A stretch of DNA of 42,986 bases from contig JAUMUJ010000002.1 of NCBI GenBank assembly GCA_030530785.1, positions 1 through 42,986 of the forward strand, given 5' to 3'. Positions 1 to 7,329 of the stretch are shown piece by piece. The position numbers and the translations under genes were made by a program. This DNA comes from Moraxella sp. (GTDB lineage Bacteria; Pseudomonadota; Gammaproteobacteria; Pseudomonadales; Moraxellaceae). How positions within the stretch are numbered: the stretch's first letter is position 1; each line of letters starts with the position of its first letter. A model generated the notes under the pieces. That model searched no databases. It was given only the letters and a program-made list of their open reading frames with translations, and was not told the DNA's origin.

Positions 1-55
1 GAGCAGAGGACTCATAATCCTTTGGTCGCAGGTTCAAGTCCTGCTGGGCCTACCA
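1..55 (+). tRNA. tRNA with CAT anticodon (Ile2 or Met), 5' end cut off
   Basis: The 3' part of a tRNA: anticodon stem-loop GGACTCATAATCC with anticodon CAT, T-arm GCAGG-TTCAAGT-CCTGC, acceptor strand TGGGCCT, discriminator A and encoded CCA at 53-55. The window starts inside the D-arm side, so the acceptor 5' strand is missing. CAT can be elongator Met or Ile2 (lysidine-modified). The TTTGGTCGC variable loop resembles Ile2 species, but I cannot decide between them from this half. Confidence 0.9.
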
Positions 56-64
56 TGTTCATAA

Positions 65-90
65 GGGTTTGCATTTGCAAGCCCTTTTTT
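65..90 (+). terminator. Rho-independent terminator after the tRNA
   Basis: Stem GGGTTTGC / GCAAGCCC (one G-T pair) with loop ATTT, followed by six T. It lies 10 bases after the tRNA CCA end. Confidence 0.8.
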
Positions 91-202
91 ATTGTATCAA
101 TTCTGCCATTCTTTCTTTGGCGATGTTTTTGGGCTTATCTGCAAAAATGGTGGCGTTCTTAGATTTGGGCAGATTGGTATTGAGATGGTTGAGATAAGGT
201 CT
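89..202 (-). pseudogene. C-terminal remnant of an unidentified gene
   Basis: On the minus strand an open frame of 37 codons ends in TAA at 89-91 and reads RPYLNHLNTNLP, then KSKNATIFADKPKNIAKERM, then AELIQ. Residue choice and codon use look like real coding sequence. The frame has no ATG before the Met near its end, and the codons further upstream look non-coding before a stop near 270. I read it as the tail of a decayed or truncated gene. I do not recognise the family. The stretch from about 203 to 398 shows nothing else I can support. Confidence 0.35.
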
Positions 203-398
203 TGTTTGGCATACTGTTATGATAAACAAGACCTGAGAGCAGACATCAAAAAGCTCAACTAAACAAGGACTGGTTTGATATTAAACTTGCTGTTAGGCAA
301 GAAAATCCCCCTTGTTGTTTTTCATTTTGGTAGCCATAACGAACATATTTGATGAACCAATGTCATGAAGCAACATTTCAAAAGAATGGGTGGGTGTC

Positions 399-1085
399 TT
401 ATTTTGGTAAATCAAACAACAAAAATTCGGCAAATTCATCACTTTGGGCGATGATTTCGCTCTCATCAATGACAGCCACCGCATCGCCTGCTTGATACTG
501 CGTACCATTTATCACGATAGACCCTTTGGCGACTTGTAGCCAGTAAACTCTACCTTTATCAAGGCTGATGACTTGTTCATTATTCAGCTGATACCGCCAC
601 AGTTTCATGTCTTGATACACCATAAGTGACCCACTCTGACCTGTGGGCGACAGTATCAGCACGCCACCCATGTGGTCGTCAAAGCGTGTTTGTTCGTAGC
701 GTGGGGTTATGCCCATGTGGTTAGGGATTATCCAAATTTGATATAAGTGCAACCCGTCCTTGTCGCTTGGGTTAAATTCTGAATGGCGAACACCTGTCCC
801 TGCTGACATGAGCTGAAACTCGCCCGCTGGTACGGTTTTGCTATGACCCATGCTGTCCTTGTGAGCGACCGCCCCCGACAGCACATAGGTTAAAATCTCC
901 ATGTCCTTATGTGGGTGCATGCCAAAGCCTGTGTTTGGAGCTATCCAATCTTCGTTAATGACACGCAGGGCAGAAAAACCCATAAAATCAGGGTCATAAT
1001 AATCGGCAAACGAAAAGCTATGGCGACTTTTTAGCCAACCATGCTCAGCAAAACCACGCTCATGCGACAGTCTGGGGATAATCAT
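399..1085 (-). CDS. Pirin family protein (YhhW/quercetinase-like bicupin)
   Basis: 228 residues, close to the 231 of E. coli YhhW, which is a quercetin 2,3-dioxygenase in vitro. The N-terminal cupin has the metal ligands of the family: His57 and His59 in GMHPHKDMEIL, His101 and Glu103 in TGVRHSEFN. The C-terminal half (from about 135) is the second, degenerate cupin barrel. It is probably cytosolic, and its natural substrate in the cell is unknown for the family. The start MIIPRLSHERG is the usual pirin start. The gene stands alone, divergent from the small WG-repeat gene, with a weak TATAAT-like box at 1112-1117 on the minus strand. Confidence 0.9.
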   Translation of the reverse strand: MIIPRLSHERGFAEHGWLKSRHSFSFADYYDPDFMGFSALRVINEDWIAPNTGFGMHPHKDMEILTYVLSGAVAHKDSMGHSKTVPAGEFQLMSAGTGVRHSEFNPSDKDGLHLYQIWIIPNHMGITPRYEQTRFDDHMGGVLILSPTGQSGSLMVYQDMKLWRYQLNNEQVISLDKGRVYWLQVAKGSIVINGTQYQAGDAVAVIDESEIIAQSDEFAEFLLFDLPK

Positions 1086-1247
1086 AAAAGTACCTTGTTA
1101 AAATTTATCCTATTATAAATCTTTAAAAATAAGAAATAAATAGCGGTTTGGTTGATGTATCTTTTCTTGATAGGAAAAAATAAAACACACTTGTCAATAT
1201 CACCCAATTTGGTTATGATAATCCTGCACTATATTTGGGAAATTATC

Positions 1248-1526
1248 ATGAACATAAAACCCTTAATGCTCGCCTTATCCCTTTTACCCTTATCCGCTTT
1301 GGCGTGTGAAATATCACAAGTGATGAGGCATGATTATATCGGCTGTTTATCAGACGGGTTGGCACTCGTAGAACAAGAAGGCAAAAGGGATGTTATTGAT
1401 AAAACAGGCAATCTTGTTATTCCTATTCAATATGATTACGCTGGGGATTTTGAAAATGGTAAAGCCAAAGCATCCTTAAACGACGAATTCTTTTATATGG
1501 ACAAAACAGGCAAACGTATTGATTAA
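1248..1526 (+). CDS. Small secreted WG-repeat protein
   Basis: 92 residues from the ATG at 1248. A longer upstream frame exists, but this ATG begins a clear signal peptide (MNIKPLMLALSLLPLSALA, cleavage before Cys20). The mature part carries one and a half WG-type repeats: DVIDKTGNLVIPIQYDYAGDF followed by YMDKTGKRID. Such repeats form short beta-hairpins and usually occur in larger numbers, so this is a minimal member. Export to the periplasm is likely. The function is unknown. The gene is convergent with the LrgB-type gene, and a near-perfect palindrome lies between them. Confidence 0.75.
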   Translation: MNIKPLMLALSLLPLSALACEISQVMRHDYIGCLSDGLALVEQEGKRDVIDKTGNLVIPIQYDYAGDFENGKAKASLNDEFFYMDKTGKRID

Positions 1527-1588
1527 AACAACAGTGCTCAAATAGATATTTTAATTTCAACTTGAAATGGTGGTTTTTTTGGGGTTGT

Positions 1589-1610
1589 AAGGGCGGATAT
1601 ATTCGCCCTT
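1589..1610. terminator. Palindrome between convergent genes
   Basis: AAGGGCGGAT / ATTCGCCCTT, an almost perfect 22-base palindrome between the WG-repeat gene and the LrgB-type gene. It can act as a terminator for either, and it may belong to a dispersed inverted-repeat family (see findings). Confidence 0.5.
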
Positions 1611-1619
1611 GATAAATCA

Positions 1620-2318
1620 TTATTTTAACAACCAAAGTATCGCCACGGGTAACCACACTGCCGTTACCAAGCCATTGATGGCAAGCCCAAATGCCGAATA
1701 TCGCCCTGCGGTAGGGCTGATGGTCCATGCTTCTACCGTGCCGATGGCATGAGCGACCAGACCGAGTGCCAAGCCTTTTGCTCTGTCGTCCGTGATGTTT
1801 TTAAACAAAATACGGCACACCCCCGCCCCCAAAATCCCTGACACAATGATGATAAGGTTGGCAAGCACGAGTGGTGCATCAATGATTTGGGCAACTGACA
1901 AGCCCACAGGCGTGGTAACTGAACGTGTGGCAAATCCCAGTATCATCTCCATATTTAGGCTAAACAAATACGCCAAACTCATCGGCATAATCGCCCCAAC
2001 AAGGCTTGCCATGATGACGATGATAGACAGCTTTTTAATGGGCAAACCCTTAAAGTCCATGCCTGCAAGTGGCACGGCAAGCAGTACGGTGCTATACCCA
2101 AGCAAGCGGTCAAACACGGGCTTTGCATTGGCGTAGTAGGTGTGATAAGGCAGTTGAATGACCGCCAAAATGATGAGCGTCAGCACAATGGCGATGATAA
2201 TCATCGGTATGCCACGAAAGTATTTATTGATATAACGTAGCACATATTTTGCCCCGATGTGGGCGATGAGCGTAACGATAAAAGCGATAAAAATCGTGGT
2301 ACTGTCAAGTTTTGGCAT
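1620..2318 (-). CDS. LrgB family membrane protein
   Basis: 232 residues with about six to seven hydrophobic segments over the whole length, the usual size for LrgB/CidB (YohK in E. coli). Family hallmarks are the LLGYSTVLLAVPLAGM stretch and the FATRSVTTPVGLSVAQIID segment near residue 130-150, with the HAIGTVEAW stretch near 190. LrgB-type proteins act with LrgA-type partners in murein hydrolase control or in export of small organic acids. Which role applies here cannot be read from sequence. The start codon overlaps the end of the LrgA-type gene by 14 bases, so the two are surely one transcript. Confidence 0.9.
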   Translation of the reverse strand: MPKLDSTTIFIAFIVTLIAHIGAKYVLRYINKYFRGIPMIIIAIVLTLIILAVIQLPYHTYYANAKPVFDRLLGYSTVLLAVPLAGMDFKGLPIKKLSIIVIMASLVGAIMPMSLAYLFSLNMEMILGFATRSVTTPVGLSVAQIIDAPLVLANLIIIVSGILGAGVCRILFKNITDDRAKGLALGLVAHAIGTVEAWTISPTAGRYSAFGLAINGLVTAVWLPVAILWLLK

Positions 2319-2730
2319 GATTATTCTCTTTGTTGTGAGTGTTTCTTAGCCAATGTTGGGACAGTTTGGCAAATGCCCAAAGTGGTATCACGGTGCTAAG
2401 GATAATGACCGCCGACACAGCAAGTAAGTCCGACCCCAGCCCAAACAACAAAATTCCCGCTCCTGCCGACACAGGTAAAAACGCAAATCCACTGTCCACC
2501 AACAACACGTTTGCCGATGATGACAGCCAATTTGGCAAACCGCCCTTGATAAGCCGTACGCCCATGAGTACGATAAAGAGCGACACCAAACCAACAATGT
2601 TGGTGGCACTCGGCATTCCCAAAGCGGTGCAAATGACTAGGGCGAACTCACGCACACCGATGACGATACAGGTAGTGGCAAGCATACCGAGCCAAAAATC
2701 GGGGGATTTGGTGAGATAGGGGGATTTCAT
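2305..2730 (-). CDS. CidA/LrgA family membrane protein
   Basis: 141 residues with four predicted membrane helices (about 13-33, 41-61, 76-95, 98-118), the normal CidA/LrgA plan. The KGGLPNWL stretch after helix two and LLFVD-like VLLVDSGFAFLPVSAG are typical of the family. These proteins are called holin-like because of their topology. The C-terminus is polar and runs into the LrgB-type gene with a 14-base overlap. AAGGA lies seven bases before the ATG. Promoter and a candidate operator are at 2766-2794. Confidence 0.85.
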   Translation of the reverse strand: MKSPYLTKSPDFWLGMLATTCIVIGVREFALVICTALGMPSATNIVGLVSLFIVLMGVRLIKGGLPNWLSSSANVLLVDSGFAFLPVSAGAGILLFGLGSDLLAVSAVIILSTVIPLWAFAKLSQHWLRNTHNKENNHAKT

Positions 2731-2765
2731 GGTCGTCCTTGTAATGGGTGGGTTTTTATTAAAGC

Positions 2766-2794
2766 ATTATCCGCCTTATCGGTCAAGGCGTTAA
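2766..2794 (-). promoter_or_regulatory. Promoter of the lrgAB-type operon with inverted repeat
   Basis: Minus-strand TTAACG-N17-GATAAT. The 17-base spacer holds an inverted repeat CGCCTT-N7-AAGGCG (2772-2790), well placed for a dimeric regulator. LrgAB/CidAB operons are usually controlled by LysR or two-component regulators; none lies next to this one. Confidence 0.5.
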
Positions 2795-2833
2795 TAAAAA
2801 AATGATGATTATTTTTTCAAAAAATAACATAGG

Positions 2834-2854
2834 TTGGTCTAATAAAAAGACCAA
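2834..2854 (-). terminator. Terminator after the lipoprotein gene
   Basis: Perfect stem TTGGTCT / AGACCAA with a seven-base loop, 11 bases past the stop of the lipoprotein gene on the minus strand, followed shortly by a T-rich tract. Confidence 0.55.
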
Positions 2855-2864
2855 TCCATTTTTA

Positions 2865-3587
2865 TTAAAAATCAACAAAGTATATCTGAATGGGAAAAGT
2901 TACAATATCAAATGCCATCGTTAGAGGAATGAGTGCTTTTTTAGTGGTGCGTTCTATTTGTCCTTTGTGTTTACGAAATTCGTAATGGGTGATGGGTACA
3001 GGCTCTTTGAATCGGTGCGTTAAATTGGCATGATTTTGGGCAGATTGAATGGGAATAAAAGCGATATTATAGGCGGTATAATCACACACTAAGTGAGTTT
3101 TGTAGATGTGATGACTCAAAACATCAGAACAATAAAAATTTAATTTTCTTAATTGTTGTTTTTCGGTTTCTACATTTTTAACTTGATTTAAAGGTTTTTT
3201 AAAAGACAGTGAAATGCGTTCAGCACAACCAAAAGATGACGTGCAAACAAAGCCATTACCTGATTGTTTGACAGCGATTTGATGGTTTGTGGGTAAATTG
3301 ATGTGCAAATATCGCAAATCCATCGTATCTAGAATGCGTTTTAGTGAGTCGGTTTTGTCGTGATTGTGAATCAGGTAGCTGTGTTTTTGACCTGCCAACA
3401 CAAGAGCGTTTTCATAGCCTTGTATTGGTTTGTCGGGCTTGCCGATGGCGATGATGGTGTCGCTCATGTCGGTGGCAATCCAGCGTTTGTCTTTGGATTT
3501 ATTAATGCTTTGCTCTAAGGCACTACTGGCAAAACAGCCTGATAAGCAAAGTGTGAATAATGACACTAATACTACCGATAATTTCAT
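2865..3587 (-). CDS. Lipoprotein of unknown function
   Basis: 240 residues. The frame is open for 37 more codons upstream, but the start MKLSVVLVSLFTLCLSGC gives a textbook lipoprotein signal with lipobox LSGC (Cys18), and GGAG lies eight bases before it. The mature protein opens with a charged linker, and the rest is mixed alpha/beta with Cys pairs around residues 115-121 and 153-167. No family was recognised. A membrane-anchored periplasmic protein is the likely form. It stands between the lrg-type operon and the distal end of the CRISPR array; the 220 bases on its upstream side are AT-rich and hold nothing else I can support. Confidence 0.7.
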   Translation of the reverse strand: MKLSVVLVSLFTLCLSGCFASSALEQSINKSKDKRWIATDMSDTIIAIGKPDKPIQGYENALVLAGQKHSYLIHNHDKTDSLKRILDTMDLRYLHINLPTNHQIAVKQSGNGFVCTSSFGCAERISLSFKKPLNQVKNVETEKQQLRKLNFYCSDVLSHHIYKTHLVCDYTAYNIAFIPIQSAQNHANLTHRFKEPVPITHYEFRKHKGQIERTTKKALIPLTMAFDIVTFPIQIYFVDF

Positions 3588-3809
3588 GGTGCACTCCAAA
3601 TAAAATCCATGCTCTATGACAATTATTATAGGCTGAATTTGGGTGGGTGGCAAGTTTTTTATCAAATCACAATGGTGGGATTCTTGCCAAATGTACAACT
3701 TTCGTTATATTTAGTGTTGTCTTTAATATCGTAGCAATTTGATGATGTGTATTTACAAATTTATATCATAAAAATTAAAAATGGTTTTAAAGGATAATGC
3801 AATTTTAAA

Positions 3810-6734
3810 TCAATCACTTATCTATGCGATAAGGAGTGGTCTGTCATAATAGTTTCCTTATTACAGTATTACAGTTATTTCTAAGTTATCTATGCGATAA
3901 GGAACGCTTAACCGATTTTGCATGGGCAAGCGGTGCATTTCTAAGTTATCTATGCGATAAGGAACATAGCCCCATGCAAAGCATCCGCCCCCAGTACTTT
4001 CTAAGTTATCTATGCGATAAGGAACATGAAGCAGAGTTCATTAAAGAATGGTCTGATATTTCTAAGTTATCTATGCGATAAGGAACAGAATGAAATGCTT
4101 ACTTTTCTTTGGTCTGTTTTTCTAAGTTATCTATGCGATAAGGAACTAGAAGTATATCGTTGCTAATTTTGCCCCATATTTTCTAAGTTATCTATGCGAT
4201 AAGGAACAAATCCGTAAAATTCTAGTCGCCAAACCAAATTTTCTAAGTTATCTATGCGATAAGGAACGTTCAATGGCACACGCCAAGATTTGCTCAATAA
4301 TTTCTAAGTTATCTATGCGATAAGGAACGCCGTGTTCATCTTGACCACACAGCCTTTTTATTTCTAAGTTATCTATGCGATAAGGAACGGCGATGTGCTT
4401 GGCAATATTGATGAGCTACTTTTCTAAGTTATCTATGCGATAAGGAGCGCTTATCCACATGGGTCATGGTGTCCCTAATGTTTCTAAGTTATCTATGCGA
4501 TAAGGAGCTACAAATTGCCATTTCGTGCAAAAGTGAGAGTTTTCTAAGTTATCTATGCGATAAGGAGCATTTTATTTTATTTTATTTGGCAATCTATCAC
4601 TTTCTAAGTTATCTATGCGATAAGGAGCGATTTTTGATAATTCTTTAAATGCTCAAGTTTTTTCTAAGTTATCTATGCGATAAGGAGCCTCTGGAACATC
4701 ATTAGCAAGAGCCACAGCAGTTTCTAAGTTATCTATGCGATAAGGAGCTTTGTAGGGACTGCAAGACGGTTGGCTTGATTTTTCTAAGTTATCTATGCGA
4801 TAAGGAGCACTGGCTTACAGTAACAAGCACAAACTTTGCTTTTCTAAGTTATCTATGCGATAAGGAGCTACGCTTTAACGACACCAATTTTCTAAATTAA
4901 TTTCTAAGTTATCTATGCGATAAGGAGCAGGATACAAGCATACACACATAACCAAACTAGTTTCTAAGTTATCTATGCGATAAGGAACTTTTTGCCATTT
5001 TTGATTTTTTGGCGTTCTTGTTTCTAAGTTATCTATGCGATAAGGAACGGCTTGGTGTGTGGCTCTTTGCCTTTTTGGGTTTTCTAAGTTATCTATGCGA
5101 TAAGGAACAAGCAGTTAAAGAAAGTCGCCAAAATATTGTTTTTCTAAGTTATCTATGCGATAAGGAACCGTTCAAATTAGGTCGTAAGATGGGACTGCAT
5201 TTTCTAAGTTATCTATGCGATAAGGAACGCTAGATTAGATGCCAGATAGCCCCATTTTTGGTTTCTAAGTTATCTATGCGATAAGGAACGGCAGACTTGT
5301 ACAGCTCATTTTGGCGTTTTTTTTCTAAGTTATCTATGCGATAAGGAACAAGTACCTACCAAAAAGGGTATGGTAACACTTTTTCTAAGTTATCTATGCG
5401 ATAAGGAACAGAAAAGGTATTGACGGTTTATGTTTTGGGTTTTTCTAAGTTATCTATGCGATAAGGAACGTGGTAGAGTGCTTTTTTAACGGAGACTTAG
5501 GTTTCTAAGTTATCTATGCGATAAGGAACCTCAAGGCAATTTAAGCCATAAAGCCCCTTATTTTCTAAGTTATCTATGCGATAAGGAACTTGCGATTTGA
5601 TTTTCCGCTTTCGCTTCGGTCTTTCTAAGTTATCTATGCGATAAGGAACGGACTGTAAACACTGGCATTTTTCCCCTGTCAATTTCTAAGTTATCTATGC
5701 GATAAGGAACGAAAAAGAATAAATCACATGAAATTTTTAATTTTTCTAAGTTATCTATGCGATAAGGAACCAGTCTCGTCATCATCTTTGTTATCCCATT
5801 CGGTTTCTAAGTTATCTATGCGATAAGGAACACTTGATGGCAAATAAAAAGATTGAACTGTTATTTCTAAGTTATCTATGCGATAAGGAACTGATAGGGC
5901 TTGCCCTGTCTGTAACTGGCGTATTTCTAAGTTATCTATGCGATAAGGAACGTTTGCACTTGTACACTCATGCATACCACTGTCTTTCTAAGTTATCTAT
6001 GCGATAAGGAACGTGATATTCAGAAATCGGCTCAAAGCCTTGTGTTTTCTAAGTTATCTATGCGATAAGGAACAGCAAGACAAGATTATGACCGAGAAAG
6101 TACGGTTTCTAAGTTATCTATGCGATAAGGAACAGTTATAGCTTTATTCCAATTTGTGATTTTGTTTTCTAAGTTATCTATGCGATAAGGAACACTTAGA
6201 ACGCACTGCACGAATATCAACGTTATTTCTAAGTTATCTATGCGATAAGGAACTCTTTGGTTCGGATTTTCGGGGATACGCTCAATTTCTAAGTTATCTA
6301 TGCGATAAGGAACTAGGAGCCGATGGTGTATGGCGTGGTGAAAGTTTTCTAAGTTATCTATGCGATAAGGAACTTCAAATTTGATGCTTTGGTATGTGTG
6401 CTTATTTTCTAAGTTATCTATGCGATAAGGAACCACTTTTTGCTGTTTTGTGCAAACGTGACGGTTTTCTAAGTTATCTATGCGATAAGGAACATGTGTT
6501 CATAACGATTTCCTCACGGTTCTAATTTCTAAGTTATCTATGCGATAAGGAACCATAGAACGAGGAGACAATCCCTATGAGCATTTTTCTAAGTTATCTA
6601 TGCGATAAGGAACATCAAAGACAAGATTATCCACATCTGCCACTACTTTCTAAGTTATCTATGCGATAAGGAACTTTACATTATTAAATAATATTGAAAA
6701 TGTGGATTTCTAAGTTATCTATGCGATAAGGAAC
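3810..6734 (-). CRISPR. Type I-F-like CRISPR array, 48 intact repeats plus a degenerate end repeat
   Basis: 28-base repeats with spacers of 32 or 33 bases (38 and 9 of the 47 inner ones). In transcript orientation (minus strand) the repeat starts GTTCCTTATCGCATAG and ends ATAACTTAGAAA. It can form the stem TTATC / GATAA around loop GCATA, leaving the 8-base tail CTTAGAAA. This is the same geometry as the known I-F repeat (stem CTGCC / GGCAG, loop GTATA, tail CTAAGAAA). First intact repeat on the plus strand 3878-3905, last 6707-6734. The end repeat at 3810-3837 keeps its stem but has lost the CTTAGAAA part, which marks the old, leader-distal end and fixes the reading direction as leftward. 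Its neighbouring spacer is 40 bases. Repeats 10-18 from the left (4421-4928) carry a T-to-C change at repeat position 2; the rest read GTTCC. No intact cas gene lies in this window. Confidence 0.97.
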
Positions 6735-6855
6735 TAGAATTATACAACATAAAACCCACTTATGGCAAGGCTTAAAGTCATATTTTAGGCATTTACCCAA
6801 TGTTTTTTTGCCTGTTTATAAGCGTTTGATTATTATTAAGTTTTTAAATAGTCAA
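6735..6855 (-). promoter_or_regulatory. CRISPR leader with promoter
   Basis: AT-rich, gene-free DNA at the newest-spacer end of the array, between it and the terminator-like inverted repeat. On the minus strand TTGCCA-N18-TATAAT occupies 6768-6739, with the -10 box only four bases from the first repeat, so transcription would start inside that repeat. A second, weaker TTGACT-based promoter is possible near 6854-6827. Leader identity rests on position, composition and the array direction. Confidence 0.75.
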
Positions 6856-6892
6856 AAAATAAAGGGTATAGATCTTTTTCACCCTTTATTTT
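6856..6892 (-). terminator. Perfect 12-base inverted repeat, terminator upstream of the CRISPR leader
   Basis: AAAATAAAGGGT / ACCCTTTATTTT, perfect over 12 bases with a 13-base loop. On the minus strand it is followed by a run of T. It begins 18 bases after the stop of the Cas6f-like remnant, where the terminator of a cas operon would be expected. It would also insulate the array from leftward read-through. Confidence 0.7.
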
Positions 6893-6909
6893 AGCATAAT
6901 CAGTCTCAA

Positions 6910-6984
6910 TTACCAATGTGGAACGGTGGTTTTGTGTTTATCATTACTGTTATTGACACCGTAGGCACTCAATGCTTGTTTTTG
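6910..6984 (-). pseudogene. Probable cas6f (csy4) C-terminal remnant
   Basis: The minus-strand frame ending in TAA at 6910-6912 reads ALSA followed by YGVNNSNDKHKTTVPHW. Cas6f/Csy4 proteins end in a YGL-x(n)-VPWF-type tail (for example YGLSKGGFVPWF in Pseudomonas aeruginosa), and the gene normally sits just upstream of the leader on the same strand as the array, as here. The frame is closed by TGA and TAA codons just before 6984. The adjacent frame is open from 7235 down to 6969 (ending FMRNDKNKH), so a one-base shift near 6970 could join them, but I see no firm Cas6f motif in that upstream part. No csy1, csy2, csy3, cas1 or cas2-3 is present. The 345 bases from 6985 to the dusB start are otherwise without a gene I can defend. 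Confidence 0.5.
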
Positions 6985-7260
6985 TCATTACGCATGAAGT
7001 TTAAGGGTTGACATTTGGCTTCACCATCACTTGTCTTGTCGGGCAATTTGTATGGTGGCGAGCATTTGCTCATTATGAACGATGATTTAATACGCCACTT
7101 GATGACTTTTAAGGAATATGTGCGATGCATTTGTGGATACTCAGTCATCATTTGGTTGTTGCCTGAACTTGATGAATTAGGCACCAAAGCCTGCAATTCA
7201 TCAAAAATCCAAATAATGGCTGTATATTTAATCAATCTTATAGTTTACTACTTCACAACT

Positions 7261-7290
7261 TGGTTTAAAAAGTTGCAAATATGTTACAAT
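7261..7290 (+). promoter_or_regulatory. Extended -10 promoter of dusB
   Basis: TATG-T-TACAAT-type extended -10: TG at 7282-7283 and TACAAT at 7285-7290, 39 bases before the dusB ATG. The same TATGTTACAAT string precedes the MarC-type gene at 20981-20991. Confidence 0.55.
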
Positions 7291-7329
7291 ATTGATGATT
7301 TATCTCACTTTATACAAGTTTATCACAAT

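Noticed and set aside
293-508. 71-residue minus-strand frame overlapping the pirin 3' end
   Set aside because: Different frame over the conserved pirin C-terminus, no family-like content and no ribosome binding site.
3836-6436. Several open frames across the array encoding repeated LSYLCDKE or VPYRIDNLE peptides
   Set aside because: They are the CRISPR repeat translated by chance (no stop in some frames); spacers break them at random and there is no start signal.
3906-6706. Self-targeting spacers against genes in this window
   Set aside because: Reading the spacers against the genes here gave no convincing match; a full-genome search could not be run.
3810-6734. Cas12a (type V-A) array, as known from Moraxella bovoculi
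   Set aside because: The repeat lacks the V-A end TCTACT...GTAGAT; stem, 8-base tail and 32-base spacers are those of type I-F.
7015-7329. 105-codon N-terminal extension of DusB
   Set aside because: It covers the promoter and the supposed cas remnant region, lacks conservation with DusB, and the ATG at 7330 gives the normal family length.
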